A DNA stretch of 64,000 nt from Mauremys mutica. Taxonomy: Eukaryota; Chordata; Testudines; Geoemydidae. This document shows positions 51,352 through 62,482 of the stretch, piece after piece. How positions within the stretch are numbered: position 1 is the stretch's first letter; each line of letters begins with the position of its first letter. The stretch covers positions 35,907,949 through 35,971,948 of the forward strand of contig NC_059084.1 in the NCBI RefSeq assembly GCF_020497125.1, read 5' to 3'. The position numbers were made by a program, and so were the translations under genes. The notes below the pieces were generated by a model. That model did not search any database. It had not been told where the DNA came from and was given only the letters and a program-made list of their open reading frames with translations.

Positions 51352-53070
51352 TATTAATATAAATTCGGGAGCAATATCTTGTAGGAACCTCTGGAAATGT
51401 AGGTTAATCCTAGGGATAATAATAGCAACTTTCACACTCTTTTAAACTCTTGTCTGTGTAGTTTTGTGGTAACTGGGTCCATACATTTACCCTAATTAGG
51501 ACCTCAACTGTGAAAAGCCAGTGAAAGTTTATAAGGAGTCAGAGTAACCTATAACAACAAATGTTGATGGGAAAAGGGAAAAAGAAAGACTGAATGAGTC
51601 TAAACAAAAAGTCTACCCAATATAATTCAAGGACTGTGCTAAGATCATGCCTGGTGAATAAGAAAAGAATGGGACCAGCAATCGATGAACCAAAATCTGT
51701 GTGTCCGAAATTAAGCCTAACTGGTGAGTACAATAATGCAGGAATGAGCTATTCCACCCATCTCTCCCTCTTCCGTTCCTTACAAGAATAATCATTTGGG
51801 GGAAAGCTGGCAACCATGACCCCAGCTGAGTGAAGAAGGGGAAGGAGCAAGTTTCACCACCATGCTCGCCACCCACAACTTGTCCTGGGACCCTGGACCT
51901 TCTTCATCCTAATTTTGAGAGATATCCTGACCAGATCGGGTCAGAGAGACTGAGCCAGATGACACTGCCACCTCCAATGGCTCTGGCTAAATGTTGAACA
52001 CCACCATGGATATGAAACTCTGTTACCTTCGTCTCCTGGTGTGTCCTTTTTCTTCCGATCTTATTTTTTTTCTCTTTCCTAGCACTCTTTTGTCCCTCTG
52101 GTTAAAAAGAGCCTGGGTCAGCCAGCCAAAACTGTGGGGTTTTTTTTGGTTTTGTTTTGTTTTGTTTTTATTTTCAACACTGCTGTAAGCTTGTGACCAG
52201 AGAGACATCTAAATGCAATGACCAAAACAGCCCAATGCTCGTTCAAGTTTGACAAGTCTCAGAGTGGCTGGTAAGACCATGTGCTCTGCCCATGTTTTTC
52301 CAACAGTGAGACTGCAAGTGAGAGTCAACACCAGAGACAGAAGCTGCATTTTATATCTTTGTTATTCTTTTCTTTTCTTTTTTTGGTGTGTGCTTGTCTT
52401 GTTTGGTTTTCTAGCAGATGGGAAAGATCTTTTACAATAACGACAGCTTCAACCCATCTCAACTCACTTTTTCTCTTTGCGCCAAGAAAGACAGTTATTC
52501 CTATGTTGAATATCATCTAAGAGATTGTTGAACAAGGGGTGTTTCCTTTAAAAAAAAACCATCCAGCTAACAGGAAAGGGAACAAAGGATGTTATCAGAA
52601 TGAAAGCCTGATTTCATACTTCACATTTCAAATGCTTTAATGGTTTTTCTTTTTTTCCCCTTTATTGTTAATAAAAAGTTTAAAAGATACTTAATGGTGT
52701 GTTTGCCATGATACTAAACAGCTGAGGTTTCTGTATTACCAAATCCCAAACTGTGTTTAACACTCTTTAATGTTGGACAGTTACAGGGTCATGTTAATAC
52801 TTTTGACTCTTTGGCTGAGACAGACCTTTTCAAATGAGCATCAGAGAGTTTGTATTTAAATTCTCATTTGATTTCAAGGTATTTGAATGTCTACCTCCCT
52901 TAGGCTCCTCTGAAAATCTGAGTCTCTAACACCACCACCACTTCTTATCATTATTCTCCTTCTTCTCACAGGTGCTAACAGTGTTCTTTGTTTCATCACC
53001 CATCATCATGCTCCATGGGAGTCACGTCACTGCAAATGCAAAATGTAATCTGGCCAGGGAACCTGGCCTA
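51352..53070. other. Unassigned, possibly retroelement-derived
   Basis: Positions 51890-52700 look like one non-coding unit ending with TTGTTAATAAAAAGTTTAAA, a polyadenylation-like end, which hints at an LTR or processed-transcript origin. T-rich runs occur near 52140 and 52370. The open frames at 51991 and 52281 have no family signature. Confidence 0.35.
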
Positions 53071-53073
53071 TAA

Positions 53074-53346
53074 GAGCATGTCTACAGAGCAAAGAAAATC
53101 CTGTGACTGGCCCTTGACAGTTGGCTCGGGTTCATAGCATGCAGGCTGCTGGGCTGATTCACTGCTGTGTAAACTTAGGGGCTCGGTCTGGAGCCCAAGC
53201 TTAGTGACCCTCCTACCCCACAGGGTTCTAGAACCCAGGCTGCATCCTGATCCCAAATGTCTACACAGCAGTGCAACAGCCTCCATGACCCCAAGTCGGC
53301 TGACACTGGCCAGCCATGGGTGTCTAGTTGCTGTGTAGACATACCC
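53074..53346. mobile_element. Harbinger-type MITE with TAA duplication
   Basis: The ends GAGCATGTCTACAGAGCAA and, from the right, GGGTATGTCTACACAGCAA are inverted repeats (16 of 19), flanked by TAA at 53071-53073 and 53347-53349. A 3-bp TWA duplication fits PIF/Harbinger. The GTCTAxA core is shared with the complete element at 24594. It is 273 bp and non-coding. Confidence 0.8.
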
Positions 53347-53631
53347 TAACAGAGAATAGAGGAATCAGGAACCCAAACTACAGCTCCCCTGAGGCTGTGC
53401 ATGGCCATAAGGAAACACAGATTAATACTGAATTGACTCAAACCACTTTGTTTAAAAGTCAATCCCCCAACAAAGGGGACCAAGATATTCTAATTCAGGA
53501 ACACTGAAATGTTTTCTTTCAATTGAAAAAGGTAAAAGTAAAATATCTTATCATTTCCAAACTGAAAATTTTCAGAACTTTTCATTTCTCTATTTCTATC
53601 TCTATCTATGTTGATATAGATATAGATTATA

Positions 53632-55702
53632 TCATAGAATCATAGAATCTCAGGGTTGGAAGGGAACTCAGCAGGTCATCTAGTCCAACCCCCTGCTCAA
53701 AGCAGGACCAAACCCAACTAAATCATCCCAGCCAGGGCTTTGTCAAGCCTGACTTTAAAAACCTCTAAGGAAGGAGATTCCACCACCTCCCTAGGTAACT
53801 CATTCCAGTGCTCCACAACCCTACTAGTGAAAAAGTTTTTCCTAATGTCCAACCTAAACCTCCCCCTCTGCAACTTTAGTCCATTACTCCTTGTTCTGTC
53901 ATCTTCTACCACTGAGAACAGTTTAGATCCATCCTCTTTGGAACCCCCTTTCAGGTAGTTGAAAGCAGCTATCAAATCCCCCCTCATTCTTCTCTTCTGC
54001 AGACTAAACAATCCCAGTTCCCTCAGCCTCTCCTCATAAGTCATGTGCTCCAGCCCCCTAATCATTTTTGTTGCCCTCCGCTGGACTCTCTCCAATTTAT
54101 CCACATCCTTCTTGTAGTGTGGGGCCCAAAACTGGACACAGTACTCCAAATGAGGCCTCACCAGAGCTGAGTAGAGGGGAATGATCACATCCCTCGATCT
54201 GCTGGAAATGCCCCTACTTATACAACCCAAAATGCCATTAGCCTTCTTGGCAACAAGGGCACACTGTTGACTCATATTCAGCTTTTCATCCACCGTAACC
54301 CCTAGGTCCTTTTCTGCAGAAATGCTGCCCAGCCATTCGGTCCCTAGTCTGTAACAGTGCATGGGATTCTTCCGTCCTAAATGCAGGACTCTGCACTTGT
54401 CCTTGTTGAACCTCATCATACTTCTTTTGGCCCAATCCTCTAATTTGTCTAGGTCCCTCTGTATCCTATCCCTACCCTCCAGCGTATCAACCACTCCTCC
54501 CAGTTTAGTGTCATCTGCAAACTTGCTAAGGGTGCAGTCCACACCATCCTCCAGATCGTTAATGAAGATATTGAACAAAACCGGCCCCAGCACCGACCCT
54601 TGGGGCACTCCACTTGATACCGGCTGCCAACTAGACATGGAACCATTGATCACTACCCGTTGAGCCCGACCATCTAGCCAGTTTTCTATCCACCTTACCG
54701 TCCATTCATCCAGCCCAGACTTCTTTAACTTGCTGGCAAGAATACTGTGGGAGACTGTATGAAAAGCTTTGCTAAAGTCCAGAAATAGCACATCCACTGC
54801 TTTCCCCTCATCCACAGAGCCGGTTATCTCATCATAGAAGGCAATTAGGTTAGTCAGGCATGACTTGCCCTTGGTGAATCCATGCTCACTGTTCCTGATC
54901 ACTTTCCCCTCCTTTAAGTGGTTCAGGATTGATTCCTTGAGGACCTGTTCCATGATTTTTCCAGGGACTGAGGTGAGACTGACTGGCCTGTAGTTCCCTG
55001 GATCTTCCTTCTTCCCTTTTTTAAAGATGGGTACTACATTAGCTTTTTTCCAGTCGTCCGGGACCTCCCCCGATCGCCATGATTTTTCAAAGATAATGGC
55101 CAATGGCTCTGCAATCTCATCGGCCAACTCCTTTAGCACCCTCGGATGTAGCGCATCCGGCCCCATGGACTTGTGCTCGTCCAGCTTTCCTAAACAGTCC
55201 CGAACTACTTCTTTCTCCACAGAGAGCTGGTCACCTCCTCCCCATACCGTGCTGCAGAGTGCAGCTGTCTGGGAGCTTACCTTGTCTGTGAAGACAGAGG
55301 CAAAAAAAGCATTGAGTACACTAGCTTTCTCCATATCCTCTGTCACTAGGTTCCCTCCCTCATTCAGCAAGGGGCCCACACTTTCCTTGACTTTCTTCCT
55401 GTTGCTAACATACCTAAAGAAATCCTTCTTGTTACTCCTAACATCTCCGGCTAACTGCAACTCCAAGTGTGATTTGGACTTCCTAATTTCACACCTGCAT
55501 GCCTGAGCAATACTTTTATACTCCTCCCTGGTTATTTGTCCAATCTTCCACTTCTTGTAAGCTGTTTTTTTGTGTTTAAGACGAGCAAGGATTTCACTGT
55601 TAAGCCAAGCTGGTCGCCTGCCATATTTACTTTTCTTCCTACACATCAGGATGGTTTGTTCCTGCAACCTCAATAAGGTTTCTTTAAAATACAGCCAGCT
55701 TT
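53632..55702 (-). mobile_element. Young 5'-truncated CR1 LINE
   Basis: The 3' tip CATAGAATCATAGAATCTCA is at 53632, and the 3' UTR and ORF2 follow without visible damage up to about 55702, where the copy ends at a (GT)n run. 5' truncation is the normal fate of LINE insertions. It is the least damaged CR1 in the window. Confidence 0.93.
53718..55673 (-). CDS. CR1 ORF2, truncated but open (reverse transcriptase)
   Basis: 651 codons are open with no stop. The endonuclease domain is missing because of 5' truncation, and the frame's first codon is TTG, so it lacks its true start. The RT core is complete: [25 protein letters not shown] near residue 297 (His replaces the usual Asp in AFDTV), [13 protein letters not shown] at 355-367 and FADDTKLGG from 385. 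The C-terminal domain [13 protein letters not shown] and the end [11 protein letters not shown] are present. In a full element this enzyme copies CR1 RNA at a nicked target. This copy could not act alone. Confidence 0.9.
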   Translation of the reverse strand: MRLQEQTILMCRKKSKYGRRPAWLNSEILARLKHKKTAYKKWKIGQITREEYKSIAQACRCEIRKSKSHLELQLAGDVRSNKKDFFRYVSNRKKVKESVGPLLNEGGNLVTEDMEKASVLNAFFASVFTDKVSSQTAALCSTVWGGGDQLSVEKEVVRDCLGKLDEHKSMGPDALHPRVLKELADEIAEPLAIIFEKSWRSGEVPDDWKKANVVPIFKKGKKEDPGNYRPVSLTSVPGKIMEQVLKESILNHLKEGKVIRNSEHGFTKGKSCLTNLIAFYDEITGSVDEGKAVDVLFLDFSKAFHTVSHSILASKLKKSGLDEWTVRWIENWLDGRAQRVVINGSMSSWQPVSSGVPQGSVLGPVLFNIFINDLEDGVDCTLSKFADDTKLGGVVDTLEGRDRIQRDLDKLEDWAKRSMMRFNKDKCRVLHLGRKNPMHCYRLGTEWLGSISAEKDLGVTVDEKLNMSQQCALVAKKANGILGCISRGISSRSRDVIIPLYSALVRPHLEYCVQFWAPHYKKDVDKLERVQRRATKMIRGLEHMTYEERLRELGLFSLQKRRMRGDLIAAFNYLKGGSKEDGSKLFSVVEDDRTRSNGLKLQRGRFRLDIRKNFFTSRVVEHWNELPREVVESPSLEVFKVRLDKALAGMI

Positions 55703-55708
55703 ATAGAT

Positions 55709-55728
55709 GTGTGTGTGTGTGTGTGTTT
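55709..55728. repeat. (GT)n microsatellite
   Basis: About nine GT units directly beside the CR1 truncation point. Confidence 0.9.
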
Positions 55729-55867
55729 GTTTTCAGGGCAAAAACCAAATGTTGAAATATTAGAATTTCCCATGGGAAGAAAATTCTAATTTTCACTCTG
55801 CAATACTCATAAAGATAAACAGAACCAGGGTTTTACTGGCATACATGAATGCACCTTTATTAAACAA

Positions 55868-56812
55868 TTATTTTGGAACCATTGTGCTTGGAAAACATAG
55901 GGCTTTTCCTAGGACTTTCCGCAGGGCGGTCTTTACCTCTTTGTTTTTCAGGCTGTAAATGATGGGGTTTAGCATAGGGGTTAAGATGCTGTACTGCACA
56001 GTAACTAGCTTTTCAAAGGACGATCCTGACGTTGGTCTCAGGTACTTAAAAAATGCTGTTACATAGAATAATAGAACCACAGTCAGGTGGGATGCACAGG
56101 TGGAAAAGGCTTTGTGACGCCGCTCAGTGGAGCGGATTCTGAGGATGGTGGCGATGATGAGAATGTAAGAGACAATGATAACTGATGACGAACCCAGTCC
56201 TACAATAACGCTGGATGTGAGAACTACCACCTCATTGGCCAAGGTGTCACTGCAGGAGATATGCAGAACAGGAGGGATTTCACAACAAAAGTGGTTGATT
56301 TTGTTTAATTTACAGAAGTGCACTCTTAGGACAAGAAAAGTGTTTACCACTGCAACAGTGAATCCAATTGTCCATGCCCCGCAGGCAAGCTGGATACAGA
56401 CCCATTTGCTCATGTTTTGTATGTAATTCAAGGGGTGGCATATTGCTTCATAGCGATCATAAGCCATGGCTGAGAGCATGAAGATCTCTGTCGTTCCTGA
56501 TGCCAGAAAGAAAAACATCTGGATGAGGCAGCTGTCGATAGAAATAGTTTTCTGCTCTGATAGGAAGTTCACCAGCATCTTCGGGACGGTAACGGAGGAA
56601 TAGCAGAGATCTACAAAGGACAAGTTACTCAAGAAAAAATACATGGGGGTGTGTAGGTGAGGGTCAGCCCTTATCACCAGCATGATCAGCATGTTCCCCA
56701 TCAGAGTGATTAGGTAAATAACCAAAAACACCAGGAAGAGGAAAACCTGGAGCTTTGGATCACTGGAGAGTCCCATAAGAATAAACTCAGTCACTGTGGT
56801 TTGATTTTCCAT
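55868..56812 (-). CDS. Olfactory receptor, class II, intact
   Basis: A 314-residue single-exon odorant GPCR on the minus strand. N3 is in an NQT glycosylation site. GN is at 39-40 (TM1), PMYFFLSNLSF at 56-66 (TM2), MAYDRY at 116-121 (TM3), KAFSTCASH at 234-242 (TM6) and PMLNPIIYSLKNKEV at 279-293 (TM7). C95 and C177 can form the conserved disulphide. There are no stops or shifts. The C-terminus KTALRKVL resembles that of the gene at 48882 (KTALRKML), and both start TTVT(D/E)FIL, so they are close paralogues transcribed from opposite strands. Only the coding exon is visible; upstream non-coding exons are typical of OR genes but cannot be located here. Confidence 0.96.
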   Translation of the reverse strand: MENQTTVTEFILMGLSSDPKLQVFLFLVFLVIYLITLMGNMLIMLVIRADPHLHTPMYFFLSNLSFVDLCYSSVTVPKMLVNFLSEQKTISIDSCLIQMFFFLASGTTEIFMLSAMAYDRYEAICHPLNYIQNMSKWVCIQLACGAWTIGFTVAVVNTFLVLRVHFCKLNKINHFCCEIPPVLHISCSDTLANEVVVLTSSVIVGLGSSSVIIVSYILIIATILRIRSTERRHKAFSTCASHLTVVLLFYVTAFFKYLRPTSGSSFEKLVTVQYSILTPMLNPIIYSLKNKEVKTALRKVLGKALCFPSTMVPK

Positions 56813-57407
56813 GCTCGTTTGTTGAGCAAAATGCCAACCTGGAAAGAGAAAAATAACACAAACATTAACAGTTGTGAGGACAGGGGTTTTAAAAGGAGCC
56901 TAACCGCATTATGTGCCCACTCCCAAGAATTGAATTCCAATGACCACTGGGTATATAACCCCTCTAGATAATCTTGAAACTCTGAATCAAAGGTGATAAA
57001 GTGTACAGCAATGGATCTAGTGTGTCTTTGTTCAAACAACTAACACAAGATCTATGGACAACCAAATACCTATTTGAAGGTTTATTGGAAAGTAAGTGGT
57101 GCACTGGATTTCTACCTAGGTGGTTAAATTCACCTAGCATGAATAGCATAATGACTGCTGGCAGTGAAGTGAGTTTATCGAATAATTGAGAGAAGGGGAA
57201 GGGCAGACCAGAGTAAACATACTAAATAATCATGGCATCATTAAGGTTTGTGTGGTAGGTATATGCAGACCTTACTGGTCCCTTGGTAGAGAGAGGATGA
57301 TATTATGTAGCTTTGGTGACCAGCCAGACATCATGAGTAAGGATAGCAGGCTGTTGAAGGGAAACACTCATGAATAACTCATTGGTTGAAAATTACTCAT
57401 CCAATCT
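56813..57407. other. OR 5' flank, nothing certain
   Basis: A fragment of the fold-back repeat (GGAGCCTAACCGCATTATG) lies at about 56892. The splice acceptor of the OR coding exon should fall just upstream of 56812: TTGCTCAACAAACGAG precedes the ATG on the minus strand, but no confident site can be marked. Confidence 0.35.
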
Positions 57408-57500
57408 ACACAGGGTTATAGAACAGCCAGACTGGATCAGACCACTGGTCCAACTAGCCCAGTACCTTGTGACAGTGGCGACTACCAGGACTTCAGAAGA
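57408..57500 (-). mobile_element. LINE/SINE tail fragment
   Basis: ATAGAACAGCCAGACTGGAT, then CTAGCCCAGTACCTTG, then GACAGTGGCGACTACCAGG is the reverse complement of the tail seen at 59237-59312 and in the tRNA-Thr SINE at 30575. Confidence 0.7.
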
Positions 57501-57699
57501 AGGTGAAAGAAAATGTAATGGACATTAAGGGAATAACCTGCCCACTTCTTCATAATCCTTATCACTTTGGGGTTGGCTGATACCTGGCAGCAGGAATAAC
57601 TATATCTCTCTTCTACATTTTGCATCTAAGATAATAAATACATTGTCTTCCAATCTTGCAGCCTATATTTGATTTTTCTGAGCCTTCGCTGAAGCTTAT

Positions 57700-59312
57700 C
57701 TGAAGGAACTCAAATATGAAATTGCAGAACTACTAACTGTAGTCTGTAATCTATCATTTCAATCAGCTTTTGTACCAGATGACTGGAGAATAGCTAATGT
57801 GATGCCAATTTTTAAAAAGGGCTCCAGAGATGATCTTGGCAATTACAGGCCTGAAAGCCTGACTTCAGTACTGGGCAATCTGGTTGAAACTATAATAAAG
57901 AACAATATTGTCAGATATATAAATTAACATAATTTGTTGAGGAAGAGTCAACATAATTTTAGTAAAGGGAAATCATGTCTCACCAATCTACTAGAATTCT
58001 TTGAGGGGGTCAACAAGCATGTGGACCAAGGGGATCCAGTGGATATAGTGTACTTAGATTTTCAGAAAGTCTTTGACAAGGACCCTGACCAAAGGCTCTT
58101 ATGCAAAGTAAGCTGCCATGGGATAAGAGGGAAGATGTTCTCATGGATTGGTAACTGGTTAAAAGATAGGAAACAAAGGGAATGTATAAATGGTCAATTT
58201 TCAGAATGGAGAGAGGTAAATAATGGTGTCCTCCAGGGGTTTATTCTGGGACCAGTCCTATTCAACATATTCATAAATGATCTGGAATAAGGGGTAAACA
58301 GTGAGTTGGCAAAATTTGCAGATGATACAAAATTACTAAAGATAGTTCAGACCCAGGCAGACTGCAAAGAGCTAAAAAAGGATCTGTTAAAATGGAGTGA
58401 CTGGGCAACAAAATGGCAGGAAATTTAATGTTGATTAACATTGGAAAGCATAATCCTAAGTATACTTATAAAATGATGGGGTCTAAATTAGCTGTCACCA
58501 TTCAAGAAAGAAATCTTGGAGTCATTGTGGATAGTTCTCTGAAAACATCCACTCAATGTGCAGTGGCAATCAAAAAAGCAAACAGAATGCTGGGAATAAT
58601 TAAGAAAGGGATAGATAATAGGGCAGAAAATGTCATGTTGCCGCTATATAAATCCATGGTACGCCCACATCTTGAATACTGTGTGCAGATGTGGTCACCC
58701 CATCTCAAAAAAGATATATTGGAATTGGAAAAGTTTCAGAAAAGGGCAACATAAATTATTAAGGGTATGGAATGGCTTCCGTATGAGGAGAGATTAATAA
58801 GACTTGGACATTTCAGTTTGGAAAAGAGACAGCTAAGGGGGGAATATGATTGAGGTCTATAAAATCATGACTGGTGTAGAGAAAGTAGATAAGGAAGTAT
58901 TGTTTACTACTTCTCATTACACAAGAACTAGGGGTCACCAAATGAAATAATAGGCAGCAGGTTTAAAACAAATAAAAGGAAGTATTTCTTCACACAATGC
59001 ACAGTCAACCTGTGGAACTCCTTGCCAGAGGATGTTGTGAAGGCCAAGACCATAACATAGTTCAAAAAAGAACAAAAAAAATTCATGGAGGATAGGTCCA
59101 TCAATGACTATTAGCCAGGAAGGGCAGAAATGGTGTCCCTGGCCTCTGTTTGCCAGAAGCTGGGAATGAGCGACAGGAGATGGATGACTTCATGATTACC
59201 TGTTGTGTTCATTCCCTCTGGGGCACCTGGCACTAGCCACTGTTGGAAGACGGGATACTGGGCTAGATGGACACTTGGTCTGACCTAGTAGGGCCATTCT
59301 TATGTTCTTATC
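57700..59312 (+). mobile_element. CR1-clade LINE, second subfamily, decayed
   Basis: A 5'-truncated element with RT coding and a 3' end GACGGGATACTGGGCTAGAT, then GGGCCATTCTTATGTTCTTA. This tail differs from the CR1 copies at 12186 and 53632, so it is another subfamily. Confidence 0.85.
57765..59060 (+). pseudogene. LINE ORF2 (RT) of the second subfamily, broken
   Basis: Similarity starts near PDDWRIANVMPIFKKGS, then [14 protein letters not shown] near 58038, [13 protein letters not shown] near 58225 and FADDTKL near 58314. VDSSLKTSTQCAVAIKKANR and [16 protein letters not shown] lie in another frame up to 58754, and the FTQ...NLWNSLP region is near 59000. A stop (TAA) at 58288 and several frame changes disable it. 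The catalytic FADD box is intact as sequence. Confidence 0.87.
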
Positions 59313-59402
59313 TCTCCTCTCTTTTAAGCAAATGTAGATCAGAGAGATTCCCTGAATTAAAAGAGATGCAGGGACACTAGGATTTGGACCATATACAACA
59401 GC

Positions 59403-59470
<68 letters not shown>

Positions 59471-59490
59471 CTAAGAGAGAGAGAGAGAAA
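59403..59490. repeat. (ATCT)n then (GA)n microsatellite
   Basis: About 17 uninterrupted ATCT units (59403-59471) followed by a short GAGA run. It is the longest tetranucleotide array in the window. Confidence 0.97.
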
Positions 59491-60019
59491 GAGAGAATAA
59501 TTGTGGAATAGATATATGGATAAAGCATAGGATGTTCTTGCCACTATTATTCATGCAGGTCATAATTTTTATTGTAAGTGATGAAGAAGAGATAAGGAAA
59601 AAATAATTTGATTTGAATTTTTTATGGAGTACCATTCACAGCGTAGAGATCATGGCAAAAATAAATAGGGCTGGGTGAATTTACCAGTTCCATGAACCTC
59701 ACAAGTTGTAAGCCTGGTTCTACCACTTTTACTCATGATGGGTGGTCTCATCCGCTCTAAGTGATCCCGCTGCCGTTTGGTGGCCATTCTTTGAAATATT
59801 GGCCTTTTACCTTTAACACCAGGGATAATTCAACGGTGGAGCAATTTGACAGATGAGTTAGTTGATTCTCCAGCAGGTAAAACCTCCAATCAAGACCGGA
59901 TGTCTCTCTGAATGATATGCTCTACCACAGCAACACATTTTTTGGAATAGATTCAGAAATTATCGGGTGGAATTCTATGGCTTGTGATATGCTGGACATC
60001 ACAATGGTTCTTAAAACTA
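59491..60019. other. No gene recognised
   Basis: AT-rich spacer between the microsatellite and the Penelope fragment. Part of 59940-60019 may belong to the Penelope element's diverged 5' side. Confidence 0.4.
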
Positions 60020-60840
60020 CAATACCCACCTGCTGAAGTGAAAAAACAGATTGACAGAGCCAGAAGAGTATCCAGAAGTCACCTACTACAGGACAGGCCC
60101 AACAAAGAAAATAACAGGACGCCACTAGCCATCACCTTCAGCCCTCAACTAAAACCTCTCCAGCGCATCATCAAAGATTTACAACCTATCCTGAAAGATG
60201 ATCCCTCACTCTCACAGATCTTGGGAGACAGACCAATCCTCGCCTACAGACAGCCCCCTAACCTGAAGCAAATACGCACCAGCAACCACACACTACACAA
60301 CAAAAACACTAACCCAGGAACCTATCCTTGCAACAAAGTCCGATGCCAACTCTGTCCACATATCTATTCAAGTGACCATCGCTGGACCTAATCACATCAG
60401 CCCCATCAGGGGCTTGTTCACCTGCACATCTACCAAAGTGATATATGCCATCATGTGCCAGCAATGCCCCCCTTCCATGTATTGGCCAAACCGGACAGTC
60501 TCTATGCAAAAGAATTACTGGACACAAATCTGACATCAGGAATCATAACACTCAAAAACCAGTAGAAGAACACTTCAACCTCTCTGGTCACTCAGTAACA
60601 GACCTGAAGGTGGCAAATTTGCAACAGAAAGACTTCAAAAACAGACTCCAAGGAGAAACTGCTGAGCTTGAATTGATTTGCAAATTAGATACCATTAACT
60701 CTGGCTTGAATAGAGACTGGGCATGGCTGAGTCATTACACTACTTGAATCTATTTCCTTACGTCTGTTAGTATATAAGGTGCCACAGGATTCTTTGCTGC
60801 TTTTACAGATCCAGACTAACATGGCTACCCCTCTGATACT
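60020..60840 (+). mobile_element. Penelope-like element, C-terminal part with tail
   Basis: A 5'-truncated element whose coding remnant is followed by its terminal sequence: TATAAGGTGCCACAGGATTC near 60772, CAGACTAACATGGCTACCCC near 60813, ending CTCTGATAC at about 60840. This copy ties the tails at 4062, 15673 and 62483 to a GIY-YIG-coding retroelement. Confidence 0.78.
60026..60747 (+). pseudogene. Penelope-like polyprotein C-terminus with GIY-YIG endonuclease, broken
   Basis: The first frame codes PPAEVKKQIDRARRVSR, then KPLQRIIKDLQPILKDD and the Cys-rich linker CNKVRCQLC to a stop at about 60389. After a frame change come a KVIYAIMCQQCPPS stretch and (60473 onward, another frame) CIGQTGQSLCKRITGHKSDI, HFNLSGHSVTDLKV and LICKLDTINSGLNRDW. 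The VIY...IGQTG pair is the GIY-YIG nuclease signature, with Arg in CKR and Glu in the later GETAELE as candidate catalytic positions. The RT domain is absent. At least two frame breaks make it a pseudogene. Confidence 0.78.
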
Positions 60841-60974
60841 TATTTCCTTATAACTATCCTTACACCTCTTGTCAACTGTCTGTAGTTGCCCATCTTGATT
60901 ATCACTACAAAAGTTTTTTTTTCCTGCTGCTAACAGGTCATCTTAATTAATTAGACTCTTAGAGCTGGTATGGC

Positions 60975-60977
<3 letters not shown>

Positions 60978-61024
<47 letters not shown>
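60978..61024. repeat. (TC)n(TA)n compound microsatellite
   Basis: About 14 TC units followed by about 9 TA units. Confidence 0.95.
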
Positions 61025-61025
<1 letters not shown>

Positions 61026-61649
61026 TCTTCTTATATGTTTCGTTCTATGTGTAAGCAGAGTCAGGATGAGCTCTACCCTGACATCTGGTGGTAAATTATG
61101 AGGAGTGGGCAAAGGAATTTCAAGAATGGGCATTGGAGTGGGGAAAGGAATTTCAGGAATGTGCATTTGCATTGGCAAACCCACTCCACTTAGCATAGCT
61201 CACAGCAGCATGGGATGGTTATTTTCACAGCTGTGGGATCCCCAATTTCTTTGTTATTGGGGCAGGAGGAATAAAATGTTGTCACCCTGATTAAGTAAAT
61301 GAGGAACTACAAAACTGTCTTATGATAAAGGGTTTCATTATCAACTAAATAGTACTTGCTAGACAAGGGACATGGGTTCCAAAACCCAGTGAATTGAGAG
61401 AGGCTGGGGACAGGTATCTGTACCTGGTGGTGCAGGCTCCTTGAATGAGCTGGAAGCACCAGCCCCACCTATGCCTCTCTCCATTGTGGAATATCAGAAT
61501 TGATTTTTGATTCCCTTAAGAATCTAGATACAGGTTACTGAGCTGAATTCACTTTGGGCTAATGGTGCACTAGCACTGGGGCTCCCCTACTGTGAGCTGA
61601 AATCACTAAAGCACTTGAATTGCTGATCTGAGAGCACTGAGTACTGTGC
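61025..61649. other. No gene recognised
   Basis: Non-coding. A short direct repeat GGGCATTGGAGTGGGGAAAG/GTGCATTTGCATTGGCAAAC-like pair near 61120-61185 is the only pattern seen. Confidence 0.35.
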
Positions 61650-62481
61650 TAACTAGTGGGGGAGCCTGAAGCTATACAGCGGAGTGGAGCACCTCGTGGA
61701 GCCACAGAGTGAGTGGAGCCGAGCAGTTTGCGGGGACAGCTGGTGGACCAGAGCAGCTGGCAAAGCGGAGCAGCTGTGGGATGGGTGGAGCAGCCCACGG
61801 AGCGAGCGGAGCCGAGCAGTTTGTGGGGACAGCTGGAGCGGATCACGGGACGGATGGTGGAGCAGAGCAGCTGGCGGAGCGGAGCAGTTTGTAAGGACGG
61901 CTGGAGGAGCAGTTCATGGAAAAGGCGGGAGCAGAACCCCACGGACCACGTAAGGTGCCCCTTTCCACCCAGGCTGGGGGTGGGGACAGGGACCTCTGCA
62001 GATAGACTCTCGAACTCTGGGGCGGCACTGACCCGGGACAGAGACTTTTGGATTGTGGGATTGTTGGGACTGTGGGTGATCTTTGGGTTACTGGACTCTA
62101 GGGACATTTGGGATATTGGACTTTGGAGCCTTGTGGTGATTTGGGTGTTGCTGGACTCAAGAGCCCATGGAGAAAGACATGGCCCAATTTCCTGGGGTGG
62201 ATCTTTGCTCACGGGATAATCTATGAACGCGAATTGAGGTGTTTTCTCAATTTAATGCTTGTGTTTATCTCATGTAATTAAACCTTTTCTGCTACACCAA
62301 GACTCTGTGCTTGCGAGAGGGGAAGTATTGCCTCTTCGAGGCGCCCAGGGGTGTGTGTAAGATTTTCCCAGGTCACTGGGTGGGGGCTCGAGCTGGTTTT
62401 GCATTACGTTGTAGGGAAGGGACCCCTATGTATTGAACCCAGCCCTTGCTGCTATCAATTCGGCCTGGCAGAAGGGTTACA
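61650..62481 (+). repeat. GC-rich LTR-like repeat with internal GGAGC-type units
   Basis: The left half repeats GCGGAGCCGAGCAGTTTG, GGGGACAGCTGG and GAGCAGCTGG variants at about 60- to 110-bp steps (61710-61910). The right half has an ATTAAACCTTTTCTGC polyadenylation-like signal at about 62276 and ends AGAAGGGTTACA at 62481. The CA end, poly(A) signal and GC-rich leader suggest an LTR on the plus strand, but the left boundary and target duplication were not found. The open frames of up to 187 codons here reflect the repeat and composition. Confidence 0.45.
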
Positions 62482-62482
62482 T

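Noticed and set aside
61713..62219. 168-codon plus and 187-codon minus frames
   Set aside because: Both are open because of the GGAGC-type repeat, and neither resembles a protein family.
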